From: Galbitalea soli
GTDB taxonomy: Bacteria > Actinomycetota > Actinomycetes > Actinomycetales > Microbacteriaceae
Reading direction: 5' to 3'
Assembly (NCBI RefSeq): GCF_010686725.1
Contig: NZ_JAAGWZ010000004.1
Coordinates: forward strand, 248,001-312,000
DNA: 64,000 bases
Below the pieces are notes generated by a model that worked only from the letters and a program-made list of their open reading frames with translations, did no database searches and was not told the origin of the DNA. Within the stretch, counting starts at the first letter, position 1. Each line of letters begins with the position of its first letter. The translations under genes were made by a program, and so were the position numbers. Of the stretch, positions 35,129-45,543 are shown piece by piece.

Positions 35129-35253
35129 CGGCGCGGCACCCGCCGGGATCCAGCGGGCTACGTGTCCGCCGGGATCAGCGGGTTGCGCGTCCGTCGGGAT
35201 CAGCGGGTTGCGCGTCCGTCGGGATCAGCCGCTACGCGTCCGCCGGGATCCAG
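35129..35253. repeat. Five tandem 25-bp units overlapping the phoU stop codon
   Basis: Five contiguous 25-base units, read on the minus strand as CTG(G)ATCCCG-CGGACGCG-type sequence. Unit 1 (35229-35253) is the last codons of phoU with its stop; units 2 and 3 (35204-35228, 35179-35203) are identical; units 4 and 5 (35154-35178, 35129-35153) diverge. A 25-base period cannot keep a reading frame, so only unit 1 is coding. Confidence 0.93.
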
Positions 35254-35885
35254 TCGCCCGTAGCGAGGTACTGAACCTTCTTGGCGATCGAGACCGCGTG
35301 GTCGGCGAAGCGCTCGTGATAGCGCGAGGCGAGCGTCGCGTCGACGGTGTCGATCGCCTCGCCCTTCCAGGTCTCGCCCAGCACCTTGTCGAAGACGCTG
35401 AGATGCAGCGCGTCGACCTTGTCGTCGGTGTTGCGGATGTCCTCCGCAATGGCCACGTCCTCCGACTTGAGCAGCTCGACGAGCTTGCGGGCGATCTCCA
35501 CGTCGAGTGCCCCCATGCTGGCGAAGGTGGGGCGCAGGCTCTTCGGGACGACCTTGTCGGGGAAGCGGTAGCGCGCGAGCTGGGCGATGTGCTCGGCCAT
35601 GTCGCCCATTCGCTCGAGGGAGGCGCTGATGCGGAGGGCCGAGACGACGATCCGGAGGTCGCGGGCGACGGGCTGCTGGCGGGCGAGGATGTTGATGGCC
35701 AGTTCGTCGAGTTCCTGGGCCGCTGCGTCGATCTTGTCGTCGTCGGCGATCACGCTCTCCGCGAGGGAGACGTTCGACTCGTTGAAGGCGCGGGTGGCGT
35801 TCTCGATCGAGACGGCGACGAATCCCGAGATCTCGACGAGCCGCTCCTGCACCTCGCGCAGTTCCTGCTGGAATACCTCGCGCAT
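35232..35885 (-). CDS. phoU: Phosphate-signalling regulator PhoU
   Basis: 217 residues from ATG 35885 (MREVFQQELREVQ) with AAAGGA eight bases upstream; the longer ORF is rejected. Two three-helix bundles, each with the PhoU metal-site pattern: ERMGDMAEHIAQLARY in the first, RYHERFADHAVSIAKKV in the second. It restrains the sensor kinase when PstSCAB is transporting phosphate. It is divergent from senX3-regX3, with three Pho repeats between. Its 3' end belongs to a tandem repeat. Confidence 0.95.
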   Translation of the reverse strand: MREVFQQELREVQERLVEISGFVAVSIENATRAFNESNVSLAESVIADDDKIDAAAQELDELAINILARQQPVARDLRIVVSALRISASLERMGDMAEHIAQLARYRFPDKVVPKSLRPTFASMGALDVEIARKLVELLKSEDVAIAEDIRNTDDKVDALHLSVFDKVLGETWKGEAIDTVDATLASRYHERFADHAVSIAKKVQYLATGDWIPADA

Positions 35886-35946
35886 GTCCCACGTCCTTTT
35901 CTCGCGGGCATGGCGAAGCCCGCGCAGTTGAAGCCACACTGCCGCC

Positions 35947-35979
35947 GACAGGTTAACGGTGGATGGACGACCGCTGAAC
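35947..35979 (-). promoter_or_regulatory. Pho box: three 11-bp repeats between phoU and senX3
   Basis: Minus strand GTTCAGCGGTC (35979-35969), GTCCATCCACC (35968-35958), GTTAACCTGTC (35957-35947), contiguous and in the phoU direction, 62 bases before its start. The middle unit is weaker. Confidence 0.8.
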
Positions 35980-36051
35980 TTTGTGCGAAGCAAGGCCATC
36001 ACGCCGTAAGACCCCTCAGCGGGCCCTCAAGTTGTAACTAATCTAGTCGCT

Positions 36052-37206
36052 ATGGACTCCGCAACGCTGGTGCCCCTCGCGCTCGCGTTCGGCGCACTCG
36101 TCGGGGCGGCGGTCACAACCGTCATCGTGCTCGCGCACCGGCGCGGTCAGCGGGCCGCCGCGGTCGCGACCCCCTCTGTGCCCGACGGCGTCGATCAGGT
36201 GCTGGATGCCCTGGAGTCGGCCGGCGTCGTCCTCGACCCGTCCAACGTGGTCGTCAAGGCCTCACCGGGCGCGGTTGCCTTCGGCCTCGTGCTGGGTCGC
36301 GCGCTCGTGCACGCCGAACTCCTCGACATGGTCGACCGCGTGCGGCGTGACGGCGAGGCGATCGAGCAGGAGGTCGACCTCGCGCGCGGACCCTTCGGCG
36401 ACGCCCACATGTACCTCTTCGTGCGGGTCGCGCGACTCGGCGCGCGCTACGTGCTGCTCGTGGCGGAGGACCGCACCGAGAGCTACCGGCTCGACTCGGT
36501 GCGGCGCGATTTCGTCGCCAACATCAGCCACGAGTTGAAGACGCCCATCGGCGCGGTCGGTCTGCTCGCGGAGGCCCTGTCGAGCGCCTCCGACGACCCC
36601 GAGCAGGTGCGCAAGTTCGCGAAGCGCCTCACGAAGGAGGCCGAGCGCCTCGCCCGCATCACGCAGGAGATCATCGAGCTCTCCCGACTGCAGGCGGCGG
36701 ATGCCCTGTCCAAACCTGATCTCGTCGACATCGACGACGTCGTCTCGCTCGCCATCGACCAGAACCACGTCGTGGCCGAGGCCGAGAACATCCAGCTCGT
36801 CCGCGGGGGAGACAAGCACGTGCGCGTCTTCGGCGATGAGGCGCTGCTCGTCGTCGCCCTCCACAACCTCATCGCGAACGCGATCCAGTACTCACCGCAG
36901 AACTCCCGTGTCGGCATCGGCGTCAACTGCACCGACGGCGTGGTCGAGATCGCGGTCACCGACCAGGGCATCGGTATTCCTGAGGAGGAACGCGAGCGCG
37001 TGTTCGAGCGCTTCTTCCGCGTGGATCCGGCGCGCAGCCGCCACACCGGTGGCTCCGGTCTCGGCCTCAGCATCGTCAAGCACGTGGTGCAGAACCACGG
37101 CGGCGACGTTCGCGTGTGGTCGCAGCCGGGCCGCGGCTCCACCTTCACCATTCGACTTCCCGAGGCGACCGGCGCCTCAGCACTCACTCTCGGAGCGGAA
37201 CTGTGA
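36052..37206 (+). CDS. senX3: Phosphate-sensing histidine kinase SenX3/PhoR
   Basis: 384 residues. One N-terminal membrane helix (~5-29), a PAS-like region (~45-140), HisKA with FVANISHELKTPIGAVGLL (phospho-His near 160) and an ATPase domain with NLIANAIQYS, DQGIGIPEEERERVFERFFR and GGSGLGLSIVKHVV. It overlaps regX3 by 4 bases (GTGA). It responds to phosphate through PhoU and PstSCAB and phosphorylates RegX3. Confidence 0.94.
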   Translation: MDSATLVPLALAFGALVGAAVTTVIVLAHRRGQRAAAVATPSVPDGVDQVLDALESAGVVLDPSNVVVKASPGAVAFGLVLGRALVHAELLDMVDRVRRDGEAIEQEVDLARGPFGDAHMYLFVRVARLGARYVLLVAEDRTESYRLDSVRRDFVANISHELKTPIGAVGLLAEALSSASDDPEQVRKFAKRLTKEAERLARITQEIIELSRLQAADALSKPDLVDIDDVVSLAIDQNHVVAEAENIQLVRGGDKHVRVFGDEALLVVALHNLIANAIQYSPQNSRVGIGVNCTDGVVEIAVTDQGIGIPEEERERVFERFFRVDPARSRHTGGSGLGLSIVKHVVQNHGGDVRVWSQPGRGSTFTIRLPEATGASALTLGAEL

Positions 37207-37883
37207 CCAGAATCCTCATCGTCGAAGACGAGCCCGCGCTCAGCGAGCCGCTCGCATTCCTCCTCGGGCGGGAGGGGTACGAGACGACGGTCGTCGCCGA
37301 CGGGCTGTCGGCGGTCGCCGAGTTCGAGCGCAACGGCAGCGACCTCGTGCTGCTCGACCTGATGCTGCCCGGGATGCCCGGAACCGAGGTGTGCCGTGAG
37401 ATCCGAAGCCGGTCATCCGTGCCGATCATCATGCTGACGGCGAAGGACAGCGAGATCGACATCGTGGTCGGGCTCGAGCTGGGGGCGGACGACTACGTGA
37501 CCAAGCCGTACTCGACCCGGGAACTGCTCGCGCGCATCCGCGCGATTCTGCGCCGCCGCGTCGAGGACGACGTCGAGGGGGAGTCGGTGCTGGAGGCGGG
37601 CACCGTGCGCATGGACGTGGAGCGTCACACGGTGACGGTTGGCGGCCGCGAGACGGCGATGCCGCTCAAAGAATTCGAGCTGCTCGAGGTGCTGCTGCGC
37701 AACGCGGGACGCGTGCTGACCCGCGGCCAGCTGATCGACCGCGTGTGGGGCGCCGATTACTACGGCGACACGAAGACGCTCGACGTGCACATCAAGCGGA
37801 TTCGGTCGCGGATCGAGGCGACGCCGTCGGAACCGACGATGCTCGTCACCGTGCGGGGACTGGGCTATCGCTTCGAGGCCTGA
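37203..37883 (+). CDS. regX3: Response regulator RegX3/PhoP
   Basis: 226 residues, GTG start overlapping senX3. The receiver has ILIVEDEPALSEPLAFLL, phospho-Asp in VLLDLMLPGMPG and Lys in DDYVTKPYS. The OmpR-type winged helix is PLKEFELLEVLLRNAGRVLTRG, WGADYYGDTKTLDVHIKRIR and VRGLGYRFEA. Expected to bind the 11-bp repeats upstream of pstS, ppk and phoU found here. Confidence 0.95.
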   Translation: MTRILIVEDEPALSEPLAFLLGREGYETTVVADGLSAVAEFERNGSDLVLLDLMLPGMPGTEVCREIRSRSSVPIIMLTAKDSEIDIVVGLELGADDYVTKPYSTRELLARIRAILRRRVEDDVEGESVLEAGTVRMDVERHTVTVGGRETAMPLKEFELLEVLLRNAGRVLTRGQLIDRVWGADYYGDTKTLDVHIKRIRSRIEATPSEPTMLVTVRGLGYRFEA

Positions 37884-37967
37884 CGCGCCGCGCCGGCACG
37901 ACCGAGACCGGCAGAACCGAGAACGACACAGCCCCGCCCGACGAGCGATCCGCGCCGCGATGACCGC

Positions 37968-38525
37968 CTAGTTGTTGGCCGGCTTGGCGGTGTCGGTCGG
38001 CTTCGGCGTCGGCGCCGCGGTGGTCGGCACCGGGGTCGGCGTGGGCGTCGGCGTGAGGTGGCTGTAGTACGGCTCGGTGCCGTCGAGCACGGGCACCTCG
38101 ATCTTCTTGCCGCTCTGGTCGCCGTACTGCACGAAGAGCTTCAGGAGCGCACCCGCCTCGACGTGCGCGCCGGTCAGCACGAGCTGGGGCACCCCCGGGT
38201 CGCCGAGCGAGACGGTGCCGCCGGCCGGAATGCTGATGGTCTTCGTGACCGGGGTGCCGGGAACGGAGTCGTTGTCGGTGTACTGCACGTTCACCACTTC
38301 GGGGGAGTCGCCCGTGTTGATGAAGACGCCGTTGAGCGAGGCATCCACGCTGTCGGGGCTGATGGCGAAGGCGTTGCGGATCTCGATGTCGCCGACCGTC
38401 GCGCTGAAGCCGTCGCTCGCGTCGTAGGGGTTCAGGGTGGCCTGCGGGGTGATGAACGTGCACCCGGCGGTCAGCAGCGAGACGCCCACAACCAGTAGCG
38501 CGGATGCCGCGATGCGTGCCTTCAC
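37968..38525 (-). CDS. LpqE-like lipoprotein
   Basis: 185 residues with signal peptide and lipobox LTAGC (Cys22). The mature part has IEIRNAFAISPDSVDASLNGVFINTG, an immunoglobulin-like small beta domain. A Thr/Pro-rich tail of TPTPTPVPTT type follows, likely a wall-spanning linker. It is divergent from carD, as lpqE is beside carD in Mycobacterium, which supports orthology. Function in the envelope is unknown. Confidence 0.78.
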   Translation of the reverse strand: MKARIAASALLVVGVSLLTAGCTFITPQATLNPYDASDGFSATVGDIEIRNAFAISPDSVDASLNGVFINTGDSPEVVNVQYTDNDSVPGTPVTKTISIPAGGTVSLGDPGVPQLVLTGAHVEAGALLKLFVQYGDQSGKKIEVPVLDGTEPYYSHLTPTPTPTPVPTTAAPTPKPTDTAKPANN

Positions 38526-38616
38526 GAGACCTCCAGTACAACGAAAACAGTCGTGGGACTAGCCTAGCCAACCGCCGCTGGAGCGCCAGCTTAGGGCACC
38601 CTTAGTTAACGCCCGC

Positions 38617-38629
38617 TGTGATAAACTTG
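38617..38629 (+). promoter_or_regulatory. carD promoter -10 region
   Basis: TGTGATAAACTTG contains the -10-like TAAACT with an upstream TG. It matches the gpmA box. The ATG at 38654 is 25 or so bases downstream, with GGAAGGGA as ribosome-binding site. Confidence 0.55.
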
Positions 38630-38653
38630 AGACCTTGGAAGGGACACTTGGGC

Positions 38654-39136
38654 ATGCTTTTTGAGGTCGGCGAGACGGTCGTTTACCCTCACCACGGTGC
38701 GGCAACCATCATCGAGGTCAAGACTCGCGTCATCAAGGGCGAGGAGAAGCTCTACCTCAAACTGAACGTCACCCAGGGCGACCTCACGATCGAGGTTCCG
38801 GCCGAGAACGTCGACCTGGTCGGGGTGCGCGACGTCATCGGTCGCGAGGGTCTCGATCGCGTCTTCGAGGTGCTTCGCGCTCCGTTCACCGAGGAGCCGA
38901 CCAACTGGTCGCGCCGGTTCAAGGCCAATCTCGAGAAGCTCGCCTCCGGCGACGTGATCAAGGTCTCCGAGGTGGTGCGCGACCTGTGGCGCCGCGACCA
39001 GGATCGCGGATTGTCCGCGGGCGAGAAGAGGATGCTCGCGAAGGCGCGGCAGATCCTCACCTCGGAGCTGGCGCTCGCTGAGAAGACGGACGAGGAGAAG
39101 GCGGCAAGCCTGCTCGACGAGGTGCTCGCCTCCTGA
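38654..39136 (+). CDS. carD: CarD-family RNA polymerase-binding transcription regulator
   Basis: 160 residues from ATG 38654 ([19 protein letters not shown]), the family's usual start; 12 extra codons upstream are rejected. The N-terminal Tudor-like domain binds the polymerase beta subunit; the C-terminal helical part has [26 protein letters not shown] and [16 protein letters not shown], including the Trp that wedges the upstream edge of the bubble. It stabilises open complexes at rRNA and many other promoters. First gene of carD-ispDF-cysS-rlmB. Confidence 0.96.
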   Translation: MLFEVGETVVYPHHGAATIIEVKTRVIKGEEKLYLKLNVTQGDLTIEVPAENVDLVGVRDVIGREGLDRVFEVLRAPFTEEPTNWSRRFKANLEKLASGDVIKVSEVVRDLWRRDQDRGLSAGEKRMLAKARQILTSELALAEKTDEEKAASLLDEVLAS

Positions 39137-39171
39137 ACGTCCGGGGCACGACGCCGGATGTCTCCGTCGCG

Positions 39172-40311
39172 GTGATCGTCGTTGCCGCGGGGAGCGGCAG
39201 CAGACTCGGGGCGTCGGAGCCCAAGGCATTCGTCGCGCTCCACGGGCGCAGCATCCTCGAGCGCTCGCTCGATGCCGTGTTCGGCATGGCCGAGCTCGCC
39301 CAGGTCATCGTGGTGGTGCCCGAGTCCCATCGTTCGCGCGCCGAGGCGATCGTCGCGCCCGCCGACCCGCGGCTCGTCACGGTCACGGTCGGCGGCACCA
39401 CCCGCCAGGGTTCGGTCGCCGCCGGTCTCGCGCAGCTGCGTCCCGGCATCGAGGTCGTCCTCGTCCATGACGCGGCGCGGCCGCTGACGGCCCCGGCGCT
39501 GTTCGACACGGTGGTGCGACTCGTGCGCTCGAGCGGCGACGGCGTCGTTCCGGGCCTCGCCGTCGTCGACACGCTCAAGCAGGTCGACGCGGATTTCGTC
39601 ACCGCGACGGTGGATCGCTCGCGACTCTCCGCGGTCGCGACGCCGCAGGGCTTCCCCGCCGCGGCGCTCCTCGCCGCCTACGCGGAGGCTCGCGACGACC
39701 ACACCGACGACGCGGCGCTCTTCGCGGCCGCCGGTCACCGCGTGCGCGTGGTCGAGGGCGACCCGCGCGGCTTCAAGATCACCACTCCCTGGGATCTGCG
39801 CCGGGCGGAGCAGCTCCTCGGCGAGACCGATGCGCACGCGGCCGCGGCCACCCGCACCGGCATTGGCATCGACGTGCACGCCTTCGACGAGGGCGCGCCG
39901 CTCTGGTTGGGCGGCGTGTTCTGGCCCGACGAAGCCGGGCTGGCGGGCCACAGCGACGGCGACGCCGTCGCGCACGCGATCTGCGACGCCCTCCTCTCGG
40001 CCGCCGGCCTCGGCGACATCGGATCACGCTTCGGCACGGATGACCCGCGCTTCGCCGGCGCCCACGGCGAGGTGTTCCTGTCTGAGACCGTCGCCCTCGT
40101 GCACGGAGCCGGATTCCGCATCCTGAACGTCGTGGTGCAGGTGGTGGCGCGCGCACCGCGCTTCGCACCCCGGCGCGCGGAGGTGGAGGCGCGGCTCAGC
40201 GAACTCGTCGGAGCGCCCGTCAGCGTCTCCGCCACCACGAGCGATGGGCTGGGGTTCACCGGCCGCGGCGAGGGCGTCGCCGCCATCGCCACGGCCCTGC
40301 TGGGCGGCTGA
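39172..40311 (+). CDS. ispDF: Bifunctional IspD-IspF isoprenoid enzyme
   Basis: 379 residues. The IspD half (~1-220) has VVAAGSGSRLG, PKAF, VLVHDAARPL and GFKITTPWDL: it makes CDP-methylerythritol. The IspF half (~223-379) has RTGIGIDVHAFDEG, the metal ligands in GHSDGDAVAHAICDALL, GDIGSRFGTDD and SATTSDGLGFTGRGEG: it makes the cyclic diphosphate. The GTG at 39172 gives an unusually short N-terminus and has no clear ribosome-binding site; no ATG or GTG lies further upstream in frame within carD's end, so a rarer start remains possible. Part of the methylerythritol phosphate pathway. Confidence 0.93.
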   Translation: MIVVAAGSGSRLGASEPKAFVALHGRSILERSLDAVFGMAELAQVIVVVPESHRSRAEAIVAPADPRLVTVTVGGTTRQGSVAAGLAQLRPGIEVVLVHDAARPLTAPALFDTVVRLVRSSGDGVVPGLAVVDTLKQVDADFVTATVDRSRLSAVATPQGFPAAALLAAYAEARDDHTDDAALFAAAGHRVRVVEGDPRGFKITTPWDLRRAEQLLGETDAHAAAATRTGIGIDVHAFDEGAPLWLGGVFWPDEAGLAGHSDGDAVAHAICDALLSAAGLGDIGSRFGTDDPRFAGAHGEVFLSETVALVHGAGFRILNVVVQVVARAPRFAPRRAEVEARLSELVGAPVSVSATTSDGLGFTGRGEGVAAIATALLGG

Positions 40312-40316
40312 CTCGC

Positions 40317-40322
40317 TAAACT
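40317..40322 (+). promoter_or_regulatory. -10 box of cysS, probable leaderless transcript
   Basis: TAAACT ends exactly 6 bases before the GTG start; no Shine-Dalgarno. Confidence 0.55.
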
Positions 40323-40328
40323 CGCGAG

Positions 40329-41743
<1,415 letters not shown>

Positions 41744-41747
<4 letters not shown>

Positions 41748-42751
41748 AAAGCCCAGGCAACAAGCCGCGCGCGGGTGCCGTGCGCAAGTCCCGCAAGGGA
41801 CCCCAGGTCGGCTCCGGCGGACAGGGCCGCCAGGCCCTCGAGGGCAAGAAGCCCACGCCGAAGGCGGAGGACCGGCCCTACCACCCCGCCGGCAAGCGCA
41901 AGGCCGCGGCCGAGCGCTACGAGGCGGCGGGCGGTCGCGGGCGTCGGCCCGCGCAGTCGTCCGCACCCGACTCCCGGCCCCGTCGCAGTCCCAAGTCCTC
42001 GGACGAGAGCGAGGTCGTGACCGGCCGCAACTCCGTCGTCGAGGCGCTGCGCGCCCGCATCCCGGCGACCGCGCTGTACGTGGCGACGCGCATCGAGGTG
42101 GATGACCGGGTCAAGGAGGCCCTGAACCTCGCCAACTCGCGCGGCATCCCCGTGCTCGAGGTCATGCGTCCCGAACTGGACCGCCTGGCAGGCTTCGACT
42201 CCGTGCACCAGGGCCTCGCGCTCAAGGTGCCGCCGTACGAGTACGCGCACCCCACCGAGCTGCTCGACCGCGTGATCGGACGCGGCCAGAAGCCGCTGTT
42301 CGTGGCGCTGGACGGCATCACCGACCCGCGCAACCTGGGGGCGATCATCCGCTCGGTCGCCGCCTTCGGTGGCCAGGGCGTGATCGTGCCGCAGCGGCGT
42401 TCGGTCGGCCTCACCGCGTCGGCGTGGAAGACCTCGGCGGGTGCGGCGGCCCGCACGCCCGTGGCCATGGCGCCGAACCTCGTGCAGACGCTCAAGGCGT
42501 TCAAGGAGCGCGGTGTGTTCGTGCTCGGTCTCGACGGGGGCGGCGATGTGCAGCTGCCCGCGCTCGAACTCGCGAACGAGCCGGTGCTGCTGGTCGTCGG
42601 CAGCGAGGGCAAGGGTCTGTCGCGATTGGTGACGGAGACCTGCGACGCCGTCGTGTCGATCCCGATCTCGGCCTCGACGGAGTCGCTCAACGCCGGAATC
42701 GCGGTGAGCGTCGCCCTCTACGAGGTGTCGAAGCGCCGCGCCGCGCGCTGA
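41744..42751 (+). CDS. rlmB: 23S rRNA (guanosine-2'-O-) methyltransferase RlmB
   Basis: 335 residues from GTG 41744. A basic, unstructured N-terminal ~90 residues (Lys/Arg/Gly/Pro rich) is an actinobacterial extension. The L30e-like substrate-binding domain follows (VVTGRNSVVEALRARIPATA). The SpoU knot domain has DGITDPRNLGAIIRSVAAFG, VVGSEGKGLSRLV and ISASTESLNAGIAVSVALYE. Methylates G2251 of 23S rRNA. Last gene of the carD block. Confidence 0.94.
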
Positions 42752-42760
42752 CCCGGCCGC

Positions 42761-42800
42761 ACCGGGCACCGCGCGTGCCGGCCCCACCGGGCACCGCGCG
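42761..42800. repeat. Two direct copies of a 15-mer, 25 bp apart, after rlmB
   Basis: ACCGGGCACCGCGCG occurs at 42761-42775 and 42786-42800. The 25-base period equals that of the phoU repeat. It lies between convergent rlmB and the DUF4032 gene. Confidence 0.7.
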
Positions 42801-42833
42801 CACTCACGCGGCCCCGCGCCGGGCGCCTCGCGC

Positions 42834-44111
42834 CTAGACCTTGAGGCGCCAGTCGTCCTCGTCGACGACCGCGGTCGGCAGCGTGATCGCCTCCGTCAGC
42901 GGGTTGATGACGGTCGCCTCGTCGCGCCGGTGCCGCAGCACGGTGTCGACGTAGGAGTTCAGCGCCTCGGCCAGCGGCACGTCGCGCTTCTCTCGCTGCG
43001 ACATGTACCAGCGGTGCTCGAGCAGCTGGTGGAACACCTCGGCGGGCTCGAGCTTGCCCCGCAGATCGCGCGGGATCGCCCGGATGACCGGCTCGAACAC
43101 CTTCGCCAGCCACTCGTGCGCGATCATCTCCTCGTCGACGTCCTTCTTGCCGAAGGTGACGGCGTAGGAGTCGAGGTCGTTGAGCAGGCGGCGCGCCTGG
43201 TTCTCCTGGGCGTCCAGCCCGGTGAGCCGCAGCAGGCGACGCGAATGGTGCCCCGCATCCACGACCTTCGGCTGGATCCGCACCTGAGTGCCCGTCTCGT
43301 CGGTCTTGATCGCGAGCTCCTCGATGTCGAACCCGAGGTTGTTGAGCCGCTCGACGCGCTGGTTGATGCGCCAGCGCTCCGACTGGTCGAACTCCTCGGC
43401 CCCGGTGAGCTCCTTCCAGAGGCTGCGGTACGCGGCGACGATCCCGTTGCTGATGTCGACCGGGTCGATGTCGTCTTCGAGCCGTCCGCCCGCCTGCAGG
43501 TCGAGCAGCTCGCCCGCGATGTTCACCCGGGCGATCTCGAGATCGTTCTCGCGCTGCCCGTTGGAGAGGCCGTCGTAGAGCTGACCCGTCTCCGCGTCGA
43601 CGAGGTAGGCGGCGAACGCACCCGCGTCGCGACGGAACAGGGTGTTGGAGAGCGACACGTCGCCCCAGAAGAAACCGACGATGTGCAGGCGCACGAGCAG
43701 CACGGCCAGCGCGTCGACGAGGCGGGTGGCGGTGTCGGGCCGGAGGCTCTGCGAGTAGAGCGCCCGGTACGGCAGGGAGAACTTCAGATGGCGGGTCACG
43801 AGCACGGACTCGAGGGGTTCGCCCGTGTGCGAGGTGCGATTGGTGATCACCGCGACGGGGTCGACGCAGGGGATCTCCAGGCGCTGCAGAGTGCGCAGCA
43901 TCTCGTACTCGCGACGGGCGAACTCCGCCGACGTCTCCTTGATCGCGATCACGTAGCCGCCGAGGTGGGCGAACCGCACCAGGTGCCGCGAGATGCCCTT
44001 CGGCAGGGCCGCGATCGAATCGTCGGGCCAGTTCTCCAGCGGAAGCTCCCAGGGGAGGTCGAGGAGGGCCGGGTCGACGATGGCCGAGGTGATGTTCAGT
44101 GAGCCGCTCAT
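42834..44111 (-). CDS. DUF4032 protein with kinase-like fold
   Basis: 425 residues. The N-terminal half resembles small-molecule/LPS-kinase folds: YVIAIKETSAEFARREYEML (Lys and Glu of a nucleotide site) and RLHIVGFFWGDVSLSNTLF (catalytic Asp and Asn), then AYLVDAETGQLYD (metal Asp). The C-terminal half is the actinobacterial DUF4032 region. No signal peptide. Substrate unknown. Convergent with rlmB, codirectional with the symporter gene. Confidence 0.82.
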   Translation of the reverse strand: MSGSLNITSAIVDPALLDLPWELPLENWPDDSIAALPKGISRHLVRFAHLGGYVIAIKETSAEFARREYEMLRTLQRLEIPCVDPVAVITNRTSHTGEPLESVLVTRHLKFSLPYRALYSQSLRPDTATRLVDALAVLLVRLHIVGFFWGDVSLSNTLFRRDAGAFAAYLVDAETGQLYDGLSNGQRENDLEIARVNIAGELLDLQAGGRLEDDIDPVDISNGIVAAYRSLWKELTGAEEFDQSERWRINQRVERLNNLGFDIEELAIKTDETGTQVRIQPKVVDAGHHSRRLLRLTGLDAQENQARRLLNDLDSYAVTFGKKDVDEEMIAHEWLAKVFEPVIRAIPRDLRGKLEPAEVFHQLLEHRWYMSQREKRDVPLAEALNSYVDTVLRHRRDEATVINPLTEAITLPTAVVDEDDWRLKV

Positions 44112-44143
44112 GGTGGTTCTGAGCCTAGCCGTCGGCCGGATGA

Positions 44144-45490
44144 TCAGGCAGGCCCGACCCCGCTGCGCTCCAGCCGCACCGGCTCAGCGGGCCCGCCGTG
44201 GCCACCGTCCGCGCCGATCGTCGCCTCGTCGAAGGGGCGCTCACCGCTCAGCACCGCGCGGGCCTGCGCCGCATCGAGCTGCTGCGTCCAGCGACCGATG
44301 AGCACCGTGGCGACCGCGTTGCCGGTGAAGTTGGTGAGCGCGCGGGCCTCCGACATGAAGCGGTCGATGCCGACGATGACGCCGACCCCGTTGACGAGGT
44401 CGGGGCGGTAGGTCTGCAGTCCGCCGGCGAGGGTCGCGAGCCCCGCCCCCGTCACGCCCGCGGCGCCCTTCGAGGCGATGATCATGAAGGCGAGCAGGCC
44501 GATCTGCGCACCCAGCTCCATCGGCTTGCCCATCGCGTTGGCGATGAAGAGCGACGCCATCGTGAGGTAGATCGCCGTGCCGTCGAGGTTGAACGAGTAC
44601 CCGGTCGGCACGGTGATGCCCACGACCGACTTGGCCACGCCGAGGTGCTCCATCTTGGCGATGAGCCGGGGCAGCGCGGCCTCCGAAGAGGAGGTGCTCA
44701 CGATGAGCAGGTACTCACGGCCGAGGTAGCGCATGAGGGAGAAGATGCTGACTCCCGTCGCGAGCCGCAGCAGCACGCCGAGCACGACGACGATGAACAG
44801 GATGCACGTGACGTAGAACCCGACCAGCAGGGTCGCGAGGCTCAGCAGCGCCCCCGGCCCGGTGCTGCCGACCACGGCCGCGATCGCACCGAACGCGCCG
44901 AGCGGCGCGAGCCACAGGATCATCCCGAGCACCCGGAAGACGAGCGCCTGGAGGCTGCGGATGGCGTCGAGGATGCCCCGGCCGCGCTCGCCGAGCCCCT
45001 GCAGCGCGAAGCCCGCGAGGAGGGCGACGAGGAGCACCTGGAGGATGCTGCCGGAGGTGAACGCCGAGAACAGGGTCACGGGGATGATGCCGAGGATGAA
45101 GTCGGTCGTGGTCGTCGGCTCGCCCGCCGCCGTGTAGCTCGCCCCGCTGATGTTCAACCCCGCGCCCGGGTGGAGCAGGTTGCCGACGAGGAGCCCGATG
45201 CCGAGGGCGAAGGTCGACATGATGAGGAAGTAGAGGATCGCGAGGCCGCCGATGCGCCCGACAGTCGCGGCCTTGGCGATCGACCCGACGCCGATCACGA
45301 TGGTGCAGAAGATCACCGGCGTGATCATCATCTTGATGAGAGCCACGAAGCCCTTGCCGATCGGGTCGAGCGTCACCGCGAAGCCGGGGGCGGCGATGCC
45401 GACGATCGCGCCGGCGATCACAGCCACGATCACGGCCAGGTAGAGGTAGTGGTTGCGGCCGAGGTGTCGGCGCGTGGAACTGGTCACCAT
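44144..45490 (-). CDS. dctA: Dicarboxylate/amino-acid:cation symporter (DctA type)
   Basis: 448 residues from ATG 45490, which has AGGAG nine bases upstream; longer starts are rejected. Eight membrane helices with two re-entrant loops; SSSEAALPRLI is the first hairpin tip and VPTGYSFNLDGTAIYLTMA the unwound helix 7 region of the glutamate/dicarboxylate carrier fold. Likely imports C4-dicarboxylates. Divergent two-component genes probably control it. Confidence 0.92.
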   Translation of the reverse strand: MVTSSTRRHLGRNHYLYLAVIVAVIAGAIVGIAAPGFAVTLDPIGKGFVALIKMMITPVIFCTIVIGVGSIAKAATVGRIGGLAILYFLIMSTFALGIGLLVGNLLHPGAGLNISGASYTAAGEPTTTTDFILGIIPVTLFSAFTSGSILQVLLVALLAGFALQGLGERGRGILDAIRSLQALVFRVLGMILWLAPLGAFGAIAAVVGSTGPGALLSLATLLVGFYVTCILFIVVVLGVLLRLATGVSIFSLMRYLGREYLLIVSTSSSEAALPRLIAKMEHLGVAKSVVGITVPTGYSFNLDGTAIYLTMASLFIANAMGKPMELGAQIGLLAFMIIASKGAAGVTGAGLATLAGGLQTYRPDLVNGVGVIVGIDRFMSEARALTNFTGNAVATVLIGRWTQQLDAAQARAVLSGERPFDEATIGADGGHGGPAEPVRLERSGVGPA

Positions 45491-45543
45491 GGATATGGTC
45501 TCCTGTCTGGGGAACGTCATTGTTTCCGCCCGCGAGTGGGGTT

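Noticed and set aside
35129-35253. CRISPR-like array
   Set aside because: Units are directly adjacent with no spacers, and no cas genes are present.
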